This document shows, piece by piece, positions 1 through 6,551 of a stretch of DNA of 10,578 nucleotides. Positions within the stretch are counted from its first letter, which is position 1. The number at the start of each line of letters is the position of its first letter. The notes beneath the pieces are model-generated. The model saw only the letters and a program-made list of their open reading frames with translations, did not search any database and was not told where the DNA came from. The stretch is taken from positions 1 through 10,578 of the forward strand of contig JBBQTQ010000086.1 of NCBI GenBank assembly GCA_038213135.1, given 5' to 3'. This stretch comes from JBBQTQ01 sp038213135. Its GTDB lineage: Bacteria > Actinomycetota > Thermoleophilia > Gaiellales > Gaiellaceae. The translations under genes and the position numbers were made by a program.

Positions 1-330
1 GGACCGGCGACCAAGGCTCGCCTGCTTGCGGCGAGCGCGGCCGCGGTCGGCGCGTTCATCACGTTCGGCAAGGTCCTCTCGCCGCAGTACCTGATCTGGC
101 TCGTGCCGCTCGTCGCCGTCGTGCCCGGCCGGCGGGGCCTGAAGGCCGCCGGCCTGCTCGTGCTGGCGATGGTGCTCACGCAGCTCTGGTTTCCGTACCG
201 CTACTGGGCGCTCGCGCTCGCCTTCGACGGCGTTTCCTCGTGGCTCGTGTTCCTGCGCGACCTGACGCTCGTCGCGCTGGTGGCGGTGCTCAGCCTGCGA
301 GCGGTTGCTCGGGATGCGACGCGTCCGTGA
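1..330 (+). CDS. C-terminal part of a polytopic membrane protein, GT87/DUF2029 glycosyltransferase-like
   Basis: This is the last 109 codons of a gene whose start lies outside the window; the frame is open from base 1 to the TGA at 328-330. The fragment has three hydrophobic stretches, at about residues 9-24, 30-41 and 48-60, and a last one near 85-100, with basic residues between them and at the C terminus. The run SPQYLIWLVPL (residues 27-37 of the fragment) resembles the segment near the C terminus of polyprenyl-phosphate-dependent mannosyl/arabinosyl transferases of the GT87/DUF2029 type. Those are membrane enzymes that transfer sugars outside the membrane. The catalytic N-terminal part cannot be seen, so the family call rests on this one motif and on membrane topology. 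The 3' end overlaps the 3' end of convergent phoU by 41 bases. Confidence 0.55.
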   Translation, partial: GPATKARLLAASAAAVGAFITFGKVLSPQYLIWLVPLVAVVPGRRGLKAAGLLVLAMVLTQLWFPYRYWALALAFDGVSSWLVFLRDLTLVALVAVLSLRAVARDATRP

Positions 331-973
331 ACTCCCGGAACTCGCCGCTGACGAGATAGGAGGTCTGCTCGCCGATGTCGACGGCGTGGTCGCCGATTCG
401 CTCGAGACAGCGTGAGACGAGCAGCATCCTCAACGCCCATTCCCGGTGGTCGGGCAGGCCGGCCAGCTCGAGCACCTGCTCGACCGTTCGGCGGTTCGCA
501 CGGTCGATCAGCTCGTCGAGCGCGCCGAGCGACTCGGCTCTGGCGGCATCACGGGCGCCGAAGGAGTCCATCGCCACGCGCAGCATCTCGTCGGCACGCG
601 CTCCCATCTCCTCGAAGCCCTCGACGAGACCGGGCTCGCCGGGCAGGCCGTGTACGAGCTTCATCAGCTTCGCGATCGTCACGCAGTAGTCGGCCATGCG
701 CTCGAGATGGAGGTTGATGTGGAGCATCGCCAAGACGAGGCGCAAGTCCGAGGCGACCGGCGTCTGGCGGGCGAGCAGCGACTGGATGCCGAGCTCGACG
801 CCGACGTAGGCCCGGTCGACCTGGTCGTCGAAGGCGATCACCTCGTCGGCGAGCTCGAGGTCGCCGCCTCGGAGCACGGCAAGAGCGCTGCGAAGCGAGC
901 GGAGCACGAGCTCTGCCTCTGCCTGAAGCGAGCCTTCGAGGGCCGACAGCTCCTCCTGAAAGGAGATCCTCAT
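290..973 (-). CDS. phoU: PhoU phosphate-transport accessory/regulatory protein
   Basis: A 227-residue, all-helical protein with the two tandem PhoU domains expected of the family. The first repeat carries LERMADYC with the metal-binding ExxxD pattern (E91, D95). The second carries CLERIGDHAVDIGEQ with E191 and D195, followed by a short tail. PhoU proteins are cytosolic dimers that connect the PstSCAB transporter to the PhoR-type kinase and restrain phosphate uptake and Pho signalling when phosphate is plentiful. The ATG at 971-973 overlaps the TGA of pstB by one base (TGATG), so the two are almost certainly translated in a coupled way from one transcript. Length is normal for PhoU, and no key residue of the motifs is missing. 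The 3' end runs 41 bases into the convergent membrane-protein gene. Confidence 0.95.
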   Translation of the reverse strand: MRISFQEELSALEGSLQAEAELVLRSLRSALAVLRGGDLELADEVIAFDDQVDRAYVGVELGIQSLLARQTPVASDLRLVLAMLHINLHLERMADYCVTIAKLMKLVHGLPGEPGLVEGFEEMGARADEMLRVAMDSFGARDAARAESLGALDELIDRANRRTVEQVLELAGLPDHREWALRMLLVSRCLERIGDHAVDIGEQTSYLVSGEFREFTDASHPEQPLAG

Positions 974-1806
974 CAGCCGAAGCGGCCCGTCACGTAACCC
1001 TCGGTGCGTTTGTCGGAGGGCTGCGTGAAGATCGTGTTCGTCTCGTCGTACTCGACGAGGATGCCGCTGCGGCGCGAGCCTTCGACCTCGAGGCTGAAGA
1101 ACGCCGTCATGTCGGCGACGCGCGCGGCCTGCTGCATGTTGTGAGTGACGATCACGAGCGTGTAGTCCCGCTTGAGTTCGTGCATCAGGTCTTCGATCGC
1201 CGAGGTCGAGATCGGGTCGAGCGCCGACGCGGGCTCGTCGAGAAGGATCACCTCGGGCTCGACGGCGAGCGCGCGGGCGATGCAGAGGCGTTGCTGCTGG
1301 CCGCCCGAGAGCGCGAGCGCGCTCGCCCGCAGCCGGTCCTTGACCTCGTCCCAGAGCGCCGCCCGGCGCAGGGCCTGCTCGACACGGTTGTCGAGCTCCC
1401 GCTTCATCCCGAGCATGCGCGGCGCGAAGGCGACGTTGTCGTAGATCGATTTCGGGAACGGGTTCGCCTTCTGGAAGACCATCCCGATCCGGCGTCGCAC
1501 CTCGACCGGATCGACCTCAGGGCCGTAGAGATCCTCACCGTGGTAGAGGATCCGCCCCTCGATCCTCACGCTGGGGATCAGGTCGTTGAGCCGGTTCAGG
1601 CAGCGCAGGAAGGTGCTCTTGCCGCAGCCCGAAGGCCCGATGACCGCGGTGATCAGGTTGCGGTGGATCTCGAGCGAGATCTCCTTGACGGCCAGGTTCG
1701 TCCCGTAGGAGACGCTCAACGCCTGGACGTCGAAGACAACCTCCCTGCTCTCGGGCGGTTTCGCGTCGCGCGGGGAAGTTGCGATCTCGACCGGCGTCAG
1801 GATCAC
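973..1806 (-). CDS. pstB: Phosphate ABC transporter ATP-binding protein PstB
   Basis: The 277-residue nucleotide-binding subunit of the phosphate importer; it hydrolyses ATP on the cytoplasmic face of the PstC/PstA channel. All ABC motifs are intact: Walker A GPSGCGKST (57-65), Q-loop Q112 in FQKANPFP, signature LSGGQ (166-170), Walker B VILLDE (186-191) and switch His H222 in VTHN. The sequences NPFPKSIYDNVAFAPR and YDETNTIFTQP, and the C-terminal YVTGRFG, are typical of PstB rather than other ABC ATPases. The start is GTG at 1804-1806; no other in-frame start gives a complete N terminus, and there is no clear Shine-Dalgarno sequence. A hexamer GACACT (1814-1819) lies 7 bases upstream, a weak match to TAnnnT. 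A PHO box in the same orientation ends 44 bases before the start. pstB is divergent from pstC and coupled to phoU. Confidence 0.96.
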   Translation of the reverse strand: MILTPVEIATSPRDAKPPESREVVFDVQALSVSYGTNLAVKEISLEIHRNLITAVIGPSGCGKSTFLRCLNRLNDLIPSVRIEGRILYHGEDLYGPEVDPVEVRRRIGMVFQKANPFPKSIYDNVAFAPRMLGMKRELDNRVEQALRRAALWDEVKDRLRASALALSGGQQQRLCIARALAVEPEVILLDEPASALDPISTSAIEDLMHELKRDYTLVIVTHNMQQAARVADMTAFFSLEVEGSRRSGILVEYDETNTIFTQPSDKRTEGYVTGRFG

Positions 1807-1850
1807 CGCAGCGAGTGTCGCGCATCGCGTCGCATGCTGGTTGCGATTCC

Positions 1851-1879
1851 GGTGAACGTCGGGTGTCGGAGTGGTGAAC
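1851..1879 (-). promoter_or_regulatory. PHO box facing pstB (three 11-bp direct-repeat units)
   Basis: On the minus strand three 7-base units stand at an exact 11-base period: GTTCACC (1879-1873), CGACACC (1868-1862) and GTTCACC (1857-1851), separated by 4-base spacers. The outer units match the published Streptomyces PhoP direct-repeat core GTTCACC perfectly; the middle one matches only at CACC. The 3' unit ends 44 bases before the pstB GTG, the same distance as in the pstS promoter. The array overlaps the first possible pstC start (1871), so it may also affect pstC. Binding by the regulator encoded at 5856 is inference. Confidence 0.75.
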
Positions 1880-2893
1880 GGCCCGATTTGGCCCGGCGGC
1901 GCTGCAATCCTCAGCCCCGTGCAGGTCTTGCCCGTCCCCTCCGGCCGGCGGGCGCTCGAATCGCGCCGCCACCTTCGCGACCGGGTAGGAGACCTCGGCC
2001 TGCAGGCGCTGACGGCCCTGGCCTCCCTGGGCGCCGTCGCGGTCGTCGCGGGGATCGCCTACAAGGTCTTCGACGGCGCCTCGCTCGCGATCGGCCACTT
2101 CGGGATCGGCTTCCTCTGGCACCAGGTCTGGGACCCGAATCACGACGTCTACGGCGCGCTGAACCTGATCTACGGCACGGCGCTCACCTCGTTCGCTGCG
2201 GTTCTCGTCGCGGGGCCGATCTCGATCGCGATCGGTCTCTACCTGAGCGAGCTCGCGCCAGGCGGGCTGCGTGGGATCGTCGGCTCGCTCGTCGAGATGC
2301 TGGCCGCGGTGCCGAGCGTCGTCGTCGGCCTCTGGGGCATCTACGTGCTCGGCCCGTTCGTCCAGAACGACCTCGGCGCCGTGCTCCAGACGCTCTTCGG
2401 CTGGCTGCCGATCTTCAGCGGCCCGCGCCATCCCTCGAGCCTGCTCACCGCGATGGTGGTGCTGACGATCATGATCGTCCCGATCTCGGCGAGCATCTGC
2501 CGCGAGCTCTTCCTGGCCGTTCCGCGTGACCTGAAGGAGGGCGCGATCGGCCTCGGCCTCACCCGGTGGGAGATGGTGCGCGGCGTCGTCTTCCCGTACA
2601 CGCGCGGCGGTATCGTCGCGGCGATCCTGCTCGGGCTCGGTCGTGCGGTGGGCGAGGCGATCGCGGTGACGCAGGTGATCGGCGCCGCGCAGGGGATCCA
2701 CGTGTCGTGGTTTGCCTCCGGCGACACGCTGGCGAGCCGGATCGCGAACCAGTACCAGGGAGCGCTGACCCACCTCGCGACCTCGTCGCTCGTCTACCTC
2801 GCGGCGATCCTGCTCGTCTTCGCGGTCGTGATCAACGTCGGCGCGCAGTCGATCGTCAAGCGTTTCGAGTTCCAGCGCACGGGAGGCTCGTGA
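1871..2893 (+). CDS. pstC: Phosphate ABC transporter permease PstC
   Basis: An integral membrane subunit of the phosphate importer that forms the channel with PstA. It shows six hydrophobic segments (about residues 46-66, 102-126, 138-162, 192-212, 246-272, 304-326) and the EAA loop that docks on PstB (EGAIGLGLTRWEMVRGVVFP, about 223-242), followed by GRAVGEAIAVTQV as usual in PstC. The start is uncertain. GTG at 1871 gives 340 residues but lies inside a PHO-box unit and has GGAG only 0-3 bases away. GTG 1919 (codon 17) or TTG 1928 (codon 20) would free the operator and still leave a cytosolic N-terminal segment. The 3' end overlaps pstA by GTGA. It is transcribed away from pstB, unlike the usual single pstSCAB order. 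Confidence 0.94.
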   Translation: MVNGPIWPGGAAILSPVQVLPVPSGRRALESRRHLRDRVGDLGLQALTALASLGAVAVVAGIAYKVFDGASLAIGHFGIGFLWHQVWDPNHDVYGALNLIYGTALTSFAAVLVAGPISIAIGLYLSELAPGGLRGIVGSLVEMLAAVPSVVVGLWGIYVLGPFVQNDLGAVLQTLFGWLPIFSGPRHPSSLLTAMVVLTIMIVPISASICRELFLAVPRDLKEGAIGLGLTRWEMVRGVVFPYTRGGIVAAILLGLGRAVGEAIAVTQVIGAAQGIHVSWFASGDTLASRIANQYQGALTHLATSSLVYLAAILLVFAVVINVGAQSIVKRFEFQRTGGS

Positions 2894-3759
2894 GCCGGCT
2901 GCAGGCGACCGGACGCGTGCGCAGGCGCCAGGCGCGCAGCCGCGCGATGGAAGTGCTGGCCTGGGCTGCCTCCGCCCTCGCGGTCGCCGTGCTCGGGATC
3001 GTCGCCGTTTCCGTGCTGCTCAAAGGGATCCCGGCCCTGAATCTCGACTTCTTCACCAAGACACAGGCGCTCTTCGGGCAGCCCGGCGGGGGCATCGCCC
3101 ACGCGATCGTCGGCTCGCTGCTGCTCGTCGCGATGGCGACGGCGATGGCCCTGCCGGTCGGGGTGCTCGTCGCGCTCTACGTCAGCGAGTTCGCCCGGCC
3201 GCGTGTCGCCTCGACGGTGCGCCTCTCGCTGGACGTGTTGAACGGCGTGCCGTCGATCGTGATCGGGATCTTCGTCTACGCGCTGCTCGTGCTCAGCCAC
3301 CGCCAAAACGCGTTCTTCGGCTCGTGCGCGCTCGCGATCATCATGCTGCCGCTCGTTGCGCGCTCGACCCAGGAGGTGCTGCGGCTCGTGCCGCAGTCGC
3401 TGCGCGAGGCTAGTCAGGCGCTTGGGGTGTCGAAGTGGCGAACCGTGCTGCGAGTCGTGCTGCCGACGACCTTCGGCGGCATCCTCACCGGCACCACGCT
3501 CGCGGTCGCGCGCGCAGCGGGCGAGACCGCGCCGCTGCTCTTCACCACCTCGATCTTCCTGAACCAGGTGGTAGTCGACCCGCGGCACGCGGTCTCGTCG
3601 ATCCCGCTGACGATCTTCACGTACTCCGAGTCGCCCGACCCGACCCAGCACGCGCAGGCCTGGGCTGCGGCCTTCGTCCTGATGATGTTCGTGCTCGTGA
3701 CGAGCCTGACCGCGCGCTACCTGCTCTATCGCAGCCGTCGCCGGCTCGGCGCCATCTGA
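2890..3759 (+). CDS. pstA: Phosphate ABC transporter permease PstA
   Basis: The second membrane subunit of the phosphate importer, 289 residues. It has an Arg-rich cytosolic N terminus, then six hydrophobic segments (about 22-45, 72-97, 114-134, 143-160, 196-220, 256-278). The EAA loop is REASQALGVSKWRTVLRVVLP (about 172-192), followed by ARAAGETAPLLFT, which is characteristic of PstA. The start chosen is GTG at 2890-2892, overlapping the pstC stop as GTGA and preceded by GGGAGG (2881-2886) three bases upstream. ATG at 2947 (codon 20) is a weaker alternative that removes the basic tail. The same frame stays open further upstream, inside pstC, but that part has no PstA character. pstA sits in an operon with pstC; the downstream pstS is 77 bases away and has its own PHO box. 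Confidence 0.95.
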   Translation: MSRLQATGRVRRRQARSRAMEVLAWAASALAVAVLGIVAVSVLLKGIPALNLDFFTKTQALFGQPGGGIAHAIVGSLLLVAMATAMALPVGVLVALYVSEFARPRVASTVRLSLDVLNGVPSIVIGIFVYALLVLSHRQNAFFGSCALAIIMLPLVARSTQEVLRLVPQSLREASQALGVSKWRTVLRVVLPTTFGGILTGTTLAVARAAGETAPLLFTTSIFLNQVVVDPRHAVSSIPLTIFTYSESPDPTQHAQAWAAAFVLMMFVLVTSLTARYLLYRSRRRLGAI

Positions 3760-3763
3760 GCTC

Positions 3764-3792
3764 GTTCACCGCCCTTTCACCAGCGGTTCACA
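3764..3792 (+). promoter_or_regulatory. PHO box upstream of pstS (three 11-bp direct-repeat units)
   Basis: Three 7-base units occur at an exact 11-base period: GTTCACC (3764-3770), TTTCACC (3775-3781) and GTTCACA (3786-3792), with 4-base spacers GCCC and AGCG. They match the actinobacterial PhoP core GTTCACC at 7, 6 and 6 of 7 positions. A weaker fourth unit, CTCCGCC (3797-3803), keeps the period with 4 of 7 matches. The array begins 4 bases after the pstA stop and ends 44 bases before the pstS ATG. It implies phosphate-starvation control of pstS independent of the pstCA transcript. No clear -10 hexamer is visible after it. Confidence 0.85.
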
Positions 3793-3836
3793 GACTCTCC
3801 GCCCACGGTGTTGGTGGCCGAGGCGACGATGGTTCC

Positions 3837-4871
3837 ATGACAACGAAAAGAACTCTCATCGCAGTGTTCGGCGGCCTCGTCGTGGCGCTCGCGGCTGCGG
3901 CCGGGGTGGGCGCGAAGAGCTCCGGCGACACACTGGTCGGCGCAGGCAGCACCTTCGTCGCCCCGCTCGTCTCGCAGTGGCAGGCCGATTACGCGGCGAA
4001 GACCGGCGTCCAGATCGCCTACAGCCCGATCGGCTCGGGTGGCGGCATCGCCGCGATCAGCGGGCGGCAGGTCGACTTCGGGGCGAGCGACGCGCCGCTC
4101 TCGCCGGACCAGCTCACCGCGTGCAACGGCTGCGTCCAGATTCCGTGGGCGCTCTCGGCGACTGCACTGATCTACAACCTCGACGGCGTCCCGAACGATC
4201 TCCACATGACCGGACAGGTGCTCGCGAACATCTACCTCGGTCACATCACGAAATGGGATGACCCGGCGATCAGGGCGCTCAACCCCAAGGTCAGCCTGCC
4301 CGGCACGGCGATCACGCCCGTCTACCGCAGCGACAACAGCGGCACGACCTACAACTTCACCGACTACCTCTCGGCGGTCAGTCCCGAGTGGAAGTCGAAG
4401 ATCGGCCGCGGCGTGAACGCGAACTGGCCGGCCGGCCAGGGCGGCAAGGGCAGCTCGGGTGTGGCGGGCATCGTCTCGAACACCGCGGGCGCGATCGGGT
4501 ACGCCGACGTCGCCTACTCGCTGAAGAACCACCTGAAGGTGATGGCAGTGCGGAACAACTCCGGTGCGTTCGCCACTCCCGGGCTGCGGGCGATCACCGC
4601 GGCCGCAGCGACCATCAAGTCGGTCCCGGCCGGGAACGAGATGCACATCGTCAACCCGCCGAAGGCCGACCAGCGGGCCTATCCGATCTGCACGTTCACC
4701 TACGTGATCCTGCCGCTGAAGACCTCGAAGGCGGCGCTCTTGCGGCGGTTCGTCTTCTACGCGGTCAGCCCGACGCAAGGGCAGAAGCTCGGCCCGAAGC
4801 TGCTCTTCGCGCCGCTGCCGACCGTCGTGCTCGTCGCGGCGGAGAAGACGCTGAACAAGGTCAGCTCCTAG
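3837..4871 (+). CDS. pstS: Phosphate-binding protein PstS
   Basis: The extracytoplasmic phosphate-binding subunit, 344 residues, that captures inorganic phosphate and passes it to PstCA. A Sec-type signal peptide covers about residues 1-26 (TKR, then a hydrophobic run ending GVGA). The mature protein shows the phosphate-site landmarks GAGSTFVAPL (35-44), FGASDAPLS (81-89, D85) and YRSDNSGTT (163-171, R164/S168/G169/T170). There is no lipobox cysteine after the hydrophobic run; the first Cys is C96, paired with C99 in ACNGC. So it looks secreted rather than lipidated. The ATG at 3837 is chosen because it alone begins a signal peptide; GAGG (3820-3823) is 13 bases upstream, rather far. A PHO box precedes it. 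The 3' end overlaps the convergent kinase gene by 11 bases. Confidence 0.95.
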   Translation: MTTKRTLIAVFGGLVVALAAAAGVGAKSSGDTLVGAGSTFVAPLVSQWQADYAAKTGVQIAYSPIGSGGGIAAISGRQVDFGASDAPLSPDQLTACNGCVQIPWALSATALIYNLDGVPNDLHMTGQVLANIYLGHITKWDDPAIRALNPKVSLPGTAITPVYRSDNSGTTYNFTDYLSAVSPEWKSKIGRGVNANWPAGQGGKGSSGVAGIVSNTAGAIGYADVAYSLKNHLKVMAVRNNSGAFATPGLRAITAAAATIKSVPAGNEMHIVNPPKADQRAYPICTFTYVILPLKTSKAALLRRFVFYAVSPTQGQKLGPKLLFAPLPTVVLVAAEKTLNKVSS

Positions 4872-5826
4872 GGAAGTGACAGCGGATCGTCAGGCCGCCG
4901 TGCTCGTTCGCGGCGGCCTCGACGCTCCCACCGGCGGCGCCCACCACGTGCTTCACGATCGCCAGTCCGAGGCCGCTGCCGGGGGACGAGCGGGAGCGGT
5001 CGCCGCGGTAGAAGCGCTCGAAGAGCCGCGGCAGGTCGTCCTCCGAGACGCCGTGTCCGTCGTCGCTCGCTTCGAGCAGCGCTGCGCCGGGCTCCTCGCG
5101 CACGGTGAGGCGCAGGGTCGCACCGAGACCCGCGTGGCGGATCGCGTTCTCGGCGAGGTTCTTGGCGACGATCTCGAGCATGCGTTGTCTCAGCGGCAGC
5201 GAGATCGACGCAGGACACTCCAAGGCCACCGTGACGTCCGCGTCGTGCGCGCGATCGGCCAACGCCGCGAGCACCTGCTCGAGCACAGGCAGCGCCCAGC
5301 TCGAACCGAGGGAGACGACGGCCCGGCCGCTCTCGAGCTCGCTCAGGAAGAGCACGTCGTCGATCAGCTCGCCGATCTGCTCCACCTGGAGCCTCGCCTG
5401 CGCGATCAGGTCCGGCGTGTCCGCGTTGGGGAGGCCCGCGCCCTCGAGGAGCGCCAGCAGGCGTGCCAGTGGAGTTCGGAGCTCGTGCGAGACGGCCGCC
5501 GTAAACCCGGCGCGCAGCTCCTCGTACGCCGCGAGGTCGCCCGGCGCGTTGAGGTAGACGAGGCGCTCGCGGTGGCCGTCGACCTCGTAGGCCACCTCGA
5601 GCGCCTGCCGGTCGCCGTCGAGGAGCGCCCGCGGGAACAGGGTTCCGTCCGAGAGCCCGTCGACGGACTCTCGGGCGCGCCGGGACGCAGCGATCACGCG
5701 GTCTCCGTCGTCGAGCACGACGACGATCTCGCGGCTCTCCTCGACCAGCAGCCGGGCGCGTGTCGCCTCGACCTCGGAAACGGTCGTTCTACGCTCTCCG
5801 CTGGGTCGCCGCCGACGGCCGATCAC
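4861..5826 (-). CDS. Soluble PAS-type sensor histidine kinase, PhoR/SenX3-like
   Basis: A 321-residue sensor kinase. Residues 32-95 look like a small PAS domain (EIVVVLDDGDRVIAAS...). The HisKA domain has the H-box FTAAVSHELRTPLARL with H114. The HATPase domain has the N-box NLAENAIRHA (N223/N227), DDGHGV (D255/D256), the F-box LFERFYRGD and the G-box GSGLGLAIVK (283-292). No membrane segment is visible: the N terminus is Arg-rich and hydrophilic. Mycobacterial SenX3 and most PhoR proteins have membrane spans, so this form is unusual. The start is GTG at 5824-5826; the next usable in-frame start would cut into the PAS domain. It is divergent from the response regulator with only 29 bases between starts and convergent with pstS. 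This setting supports, but does not prove, a role in phosphate sensing together with PhoU. Confidence 0.88.
   Translation of the reverse strand: MIGRRRRPSGERRTTVSEVEATRARLLVEESREIVVVLDDGDRVIAASRRARESVDGLSDGTLFPRALLDGDRQALEVAYEVDGHRERLVYLNAPGDLAAYEELRAGFTAAVSHELRTPLARLLALLEGAGLPNADTPDLIAQARLQVEQIGELIDDVLFLSELESGRAVVSLGSSWALPVLEQVLAALADRAHDADVTVALECPASISLPLRQRMLEIVAKNLAENAIRHAGLGATLRLTVREEPGAALLEASDDGHGVSEDDLPRLFERFYRGDRSRSSPGSGLGLAIVKHVVGAAGGSVEAAANEHGGLTIRCHFPRS
4893..4918 (+). terminator. Possible hairpin terminator after pstS
   Basis: A perfect 8-bp inverted repeat, GGCCGCCG (4893-4900) and CGGCGGCC (4911-4918), closes a 10-base loop. It begins 22 bases after the pstS stop and lies within the 3' coding part of the convergent kinase gene. 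There is no T-run after it, so it would be a U-less hairpin at most. It may equally be a by-product of GC-rich Ala/Gly codons. Confidence 0.25.
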
Positions 5827-5842
5827 GGCGACATCATGCGAG

Positions 5843-5849
5843 TAGGGTA
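5843..5849. promoter_or_regulatory. Shared symmetric -10 element (TAGGGTA) between kinase and regulator
   Basis: TAGGGT (5843-5848, plus strand) lies 7 bases before the regulator ATG (5856). On the minus strand the same core reads TACCCT (5849-5844) and lies 6 bases before an ATG at 5837-5835, just upstream of the kinase GTG. Both fit the TAnnnT -10 form close to a start codon. No convincing -35 hexamer is seen in either direction. AGGG (5844-5847), 8 bases before the ATG, could alternatively act as a Shine-Dalgarno for the regulator. Confidence 0.5.
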
Positions 5850-5855
5850 GGCCCG

Positions 5856-6551
5856 ATGCCGAAGGTCCTGATCGTCGAGGACGACGAGATCATCGCGCGC
5901 GGCATGTCGGACCACCTCGCTGCGGCCGGCTTCGATCCGGTCTGGGTCGCTCGCGGCGGGCAAGCTCTGGCGCGACTGCGTTTCGAGAAGCCGGATGTCT
6001 GCGTGCTCGACCTGATGATCCCCGAGGTCGACGGGTGGAGCGTGATCGAGACCGCGCGGGCCGAGGGGATCGGGACGCCGGTCGTCGTCGTCAGTGCGCG
6101 CGGCACCGAGCACGACCGCGTGCACGCGCTCGAGATCGGCGCGGACGACTACCTGGTCAAGCCGTTCTCGATGAAGGAGCTCGTGGCCCGCGTGCAGGCG
6201 GCGGCGCGGCGCGGCACTCGTCCGGCGGTCGTCGAGCGGGGCGAGCCGATCGAGATCGAGGAGCTGCTGATCGACCCGCGTGAGGTCGAGGCGTTCGTCG
6301 ACGGCAAACCGGTCGGGCTGACCGCGACCGAGTTCCGTCTCCTCTACTCGCTCGCGCTCGACCGGGGGCGCGTCGTGACGCGCGACGAGCTGCTGCAAAA
6401 GATCTGGGGTCGGCGCGAGACACACCGCGACCGCACGGTCGACGTCTTCGTCCGGCGCCTGCGCGAGAAGGTCGACCGGCGCGCGCCGAGACACACGTTC
6501 ATCCAGACGCGCTACGGCGTCGGCTACCGGCTCGAACCCCTGCCGAAATGA
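5856..6551 (+). CDS. OmpR/PhoB-family response regulator, PhoP/RegX3-like
   Basis: A 231-residue DNA-binding regulator. The receiver domain (1-115) has the acidic pair D9/D10, phospho-acceptor D52 (VLDLMIPEVDG), S80 in the switch position and K102 in VKPFS. The C-terminal winged helix (about 130-228) carries LTATEFRLLYSLALDRGRVV and the recognition-helix region RTVDVFVRRLREKV, ending in TRYGVGYRL, as in PhoB/RegX3-type proteins. The ATG at 5856 is the only start that begins directly at the receiver (MPKVLIVEDDE). With the adjacent kinase it forms a two-component pair next to pst genes that carry PHO boxes, so it is the best local candidate to bind those boxes; this is inference. Its TGA overlaps the arsC ATG (ATGA), so the two are probably co-expressed. 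Confidence 0.92.
   Translation: MPKVLIVEDDEIIARGMSDHLAAAGFDPVWVARGGQALARLRFEKPDVCVLDLMIPEVDGWSVIETARAEGIGTPVVVVSARGTEHDRVHALEIGADDYLVKPFSMKELVARVQAAARRGTRPAVVERGEPIEIEELLIDPREVEAFVDGKPVGLTATEFRLLYSLALDRGRVVTRDELLQKIWGRRETHRDRTVDVFVRRLREKVDRRAPRHTFIQTRYGVGYRLEPLPK

Noticed and set aside
1141..2529. Long plus-strand open frame antisense to pstB and running into pstC
   Set aside because: It is charged low-complexity translation with no domain, complementary to pstB with intact motifs; a GC-rich shadow.
2566..2889. Upstream extension of the pstA frame inside pstC
   Set aside because: The translation is Arg-rich without membrane or PstA features; GTG 2890 with GGGAGG and a GTGA overlap is a clear start.
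4876..5850. 324-codon plus-strand open frame opposite the kinase
   Set aside because: It mirrors a gene with all kinase boxes intact; its own translation has no recognisable fold.
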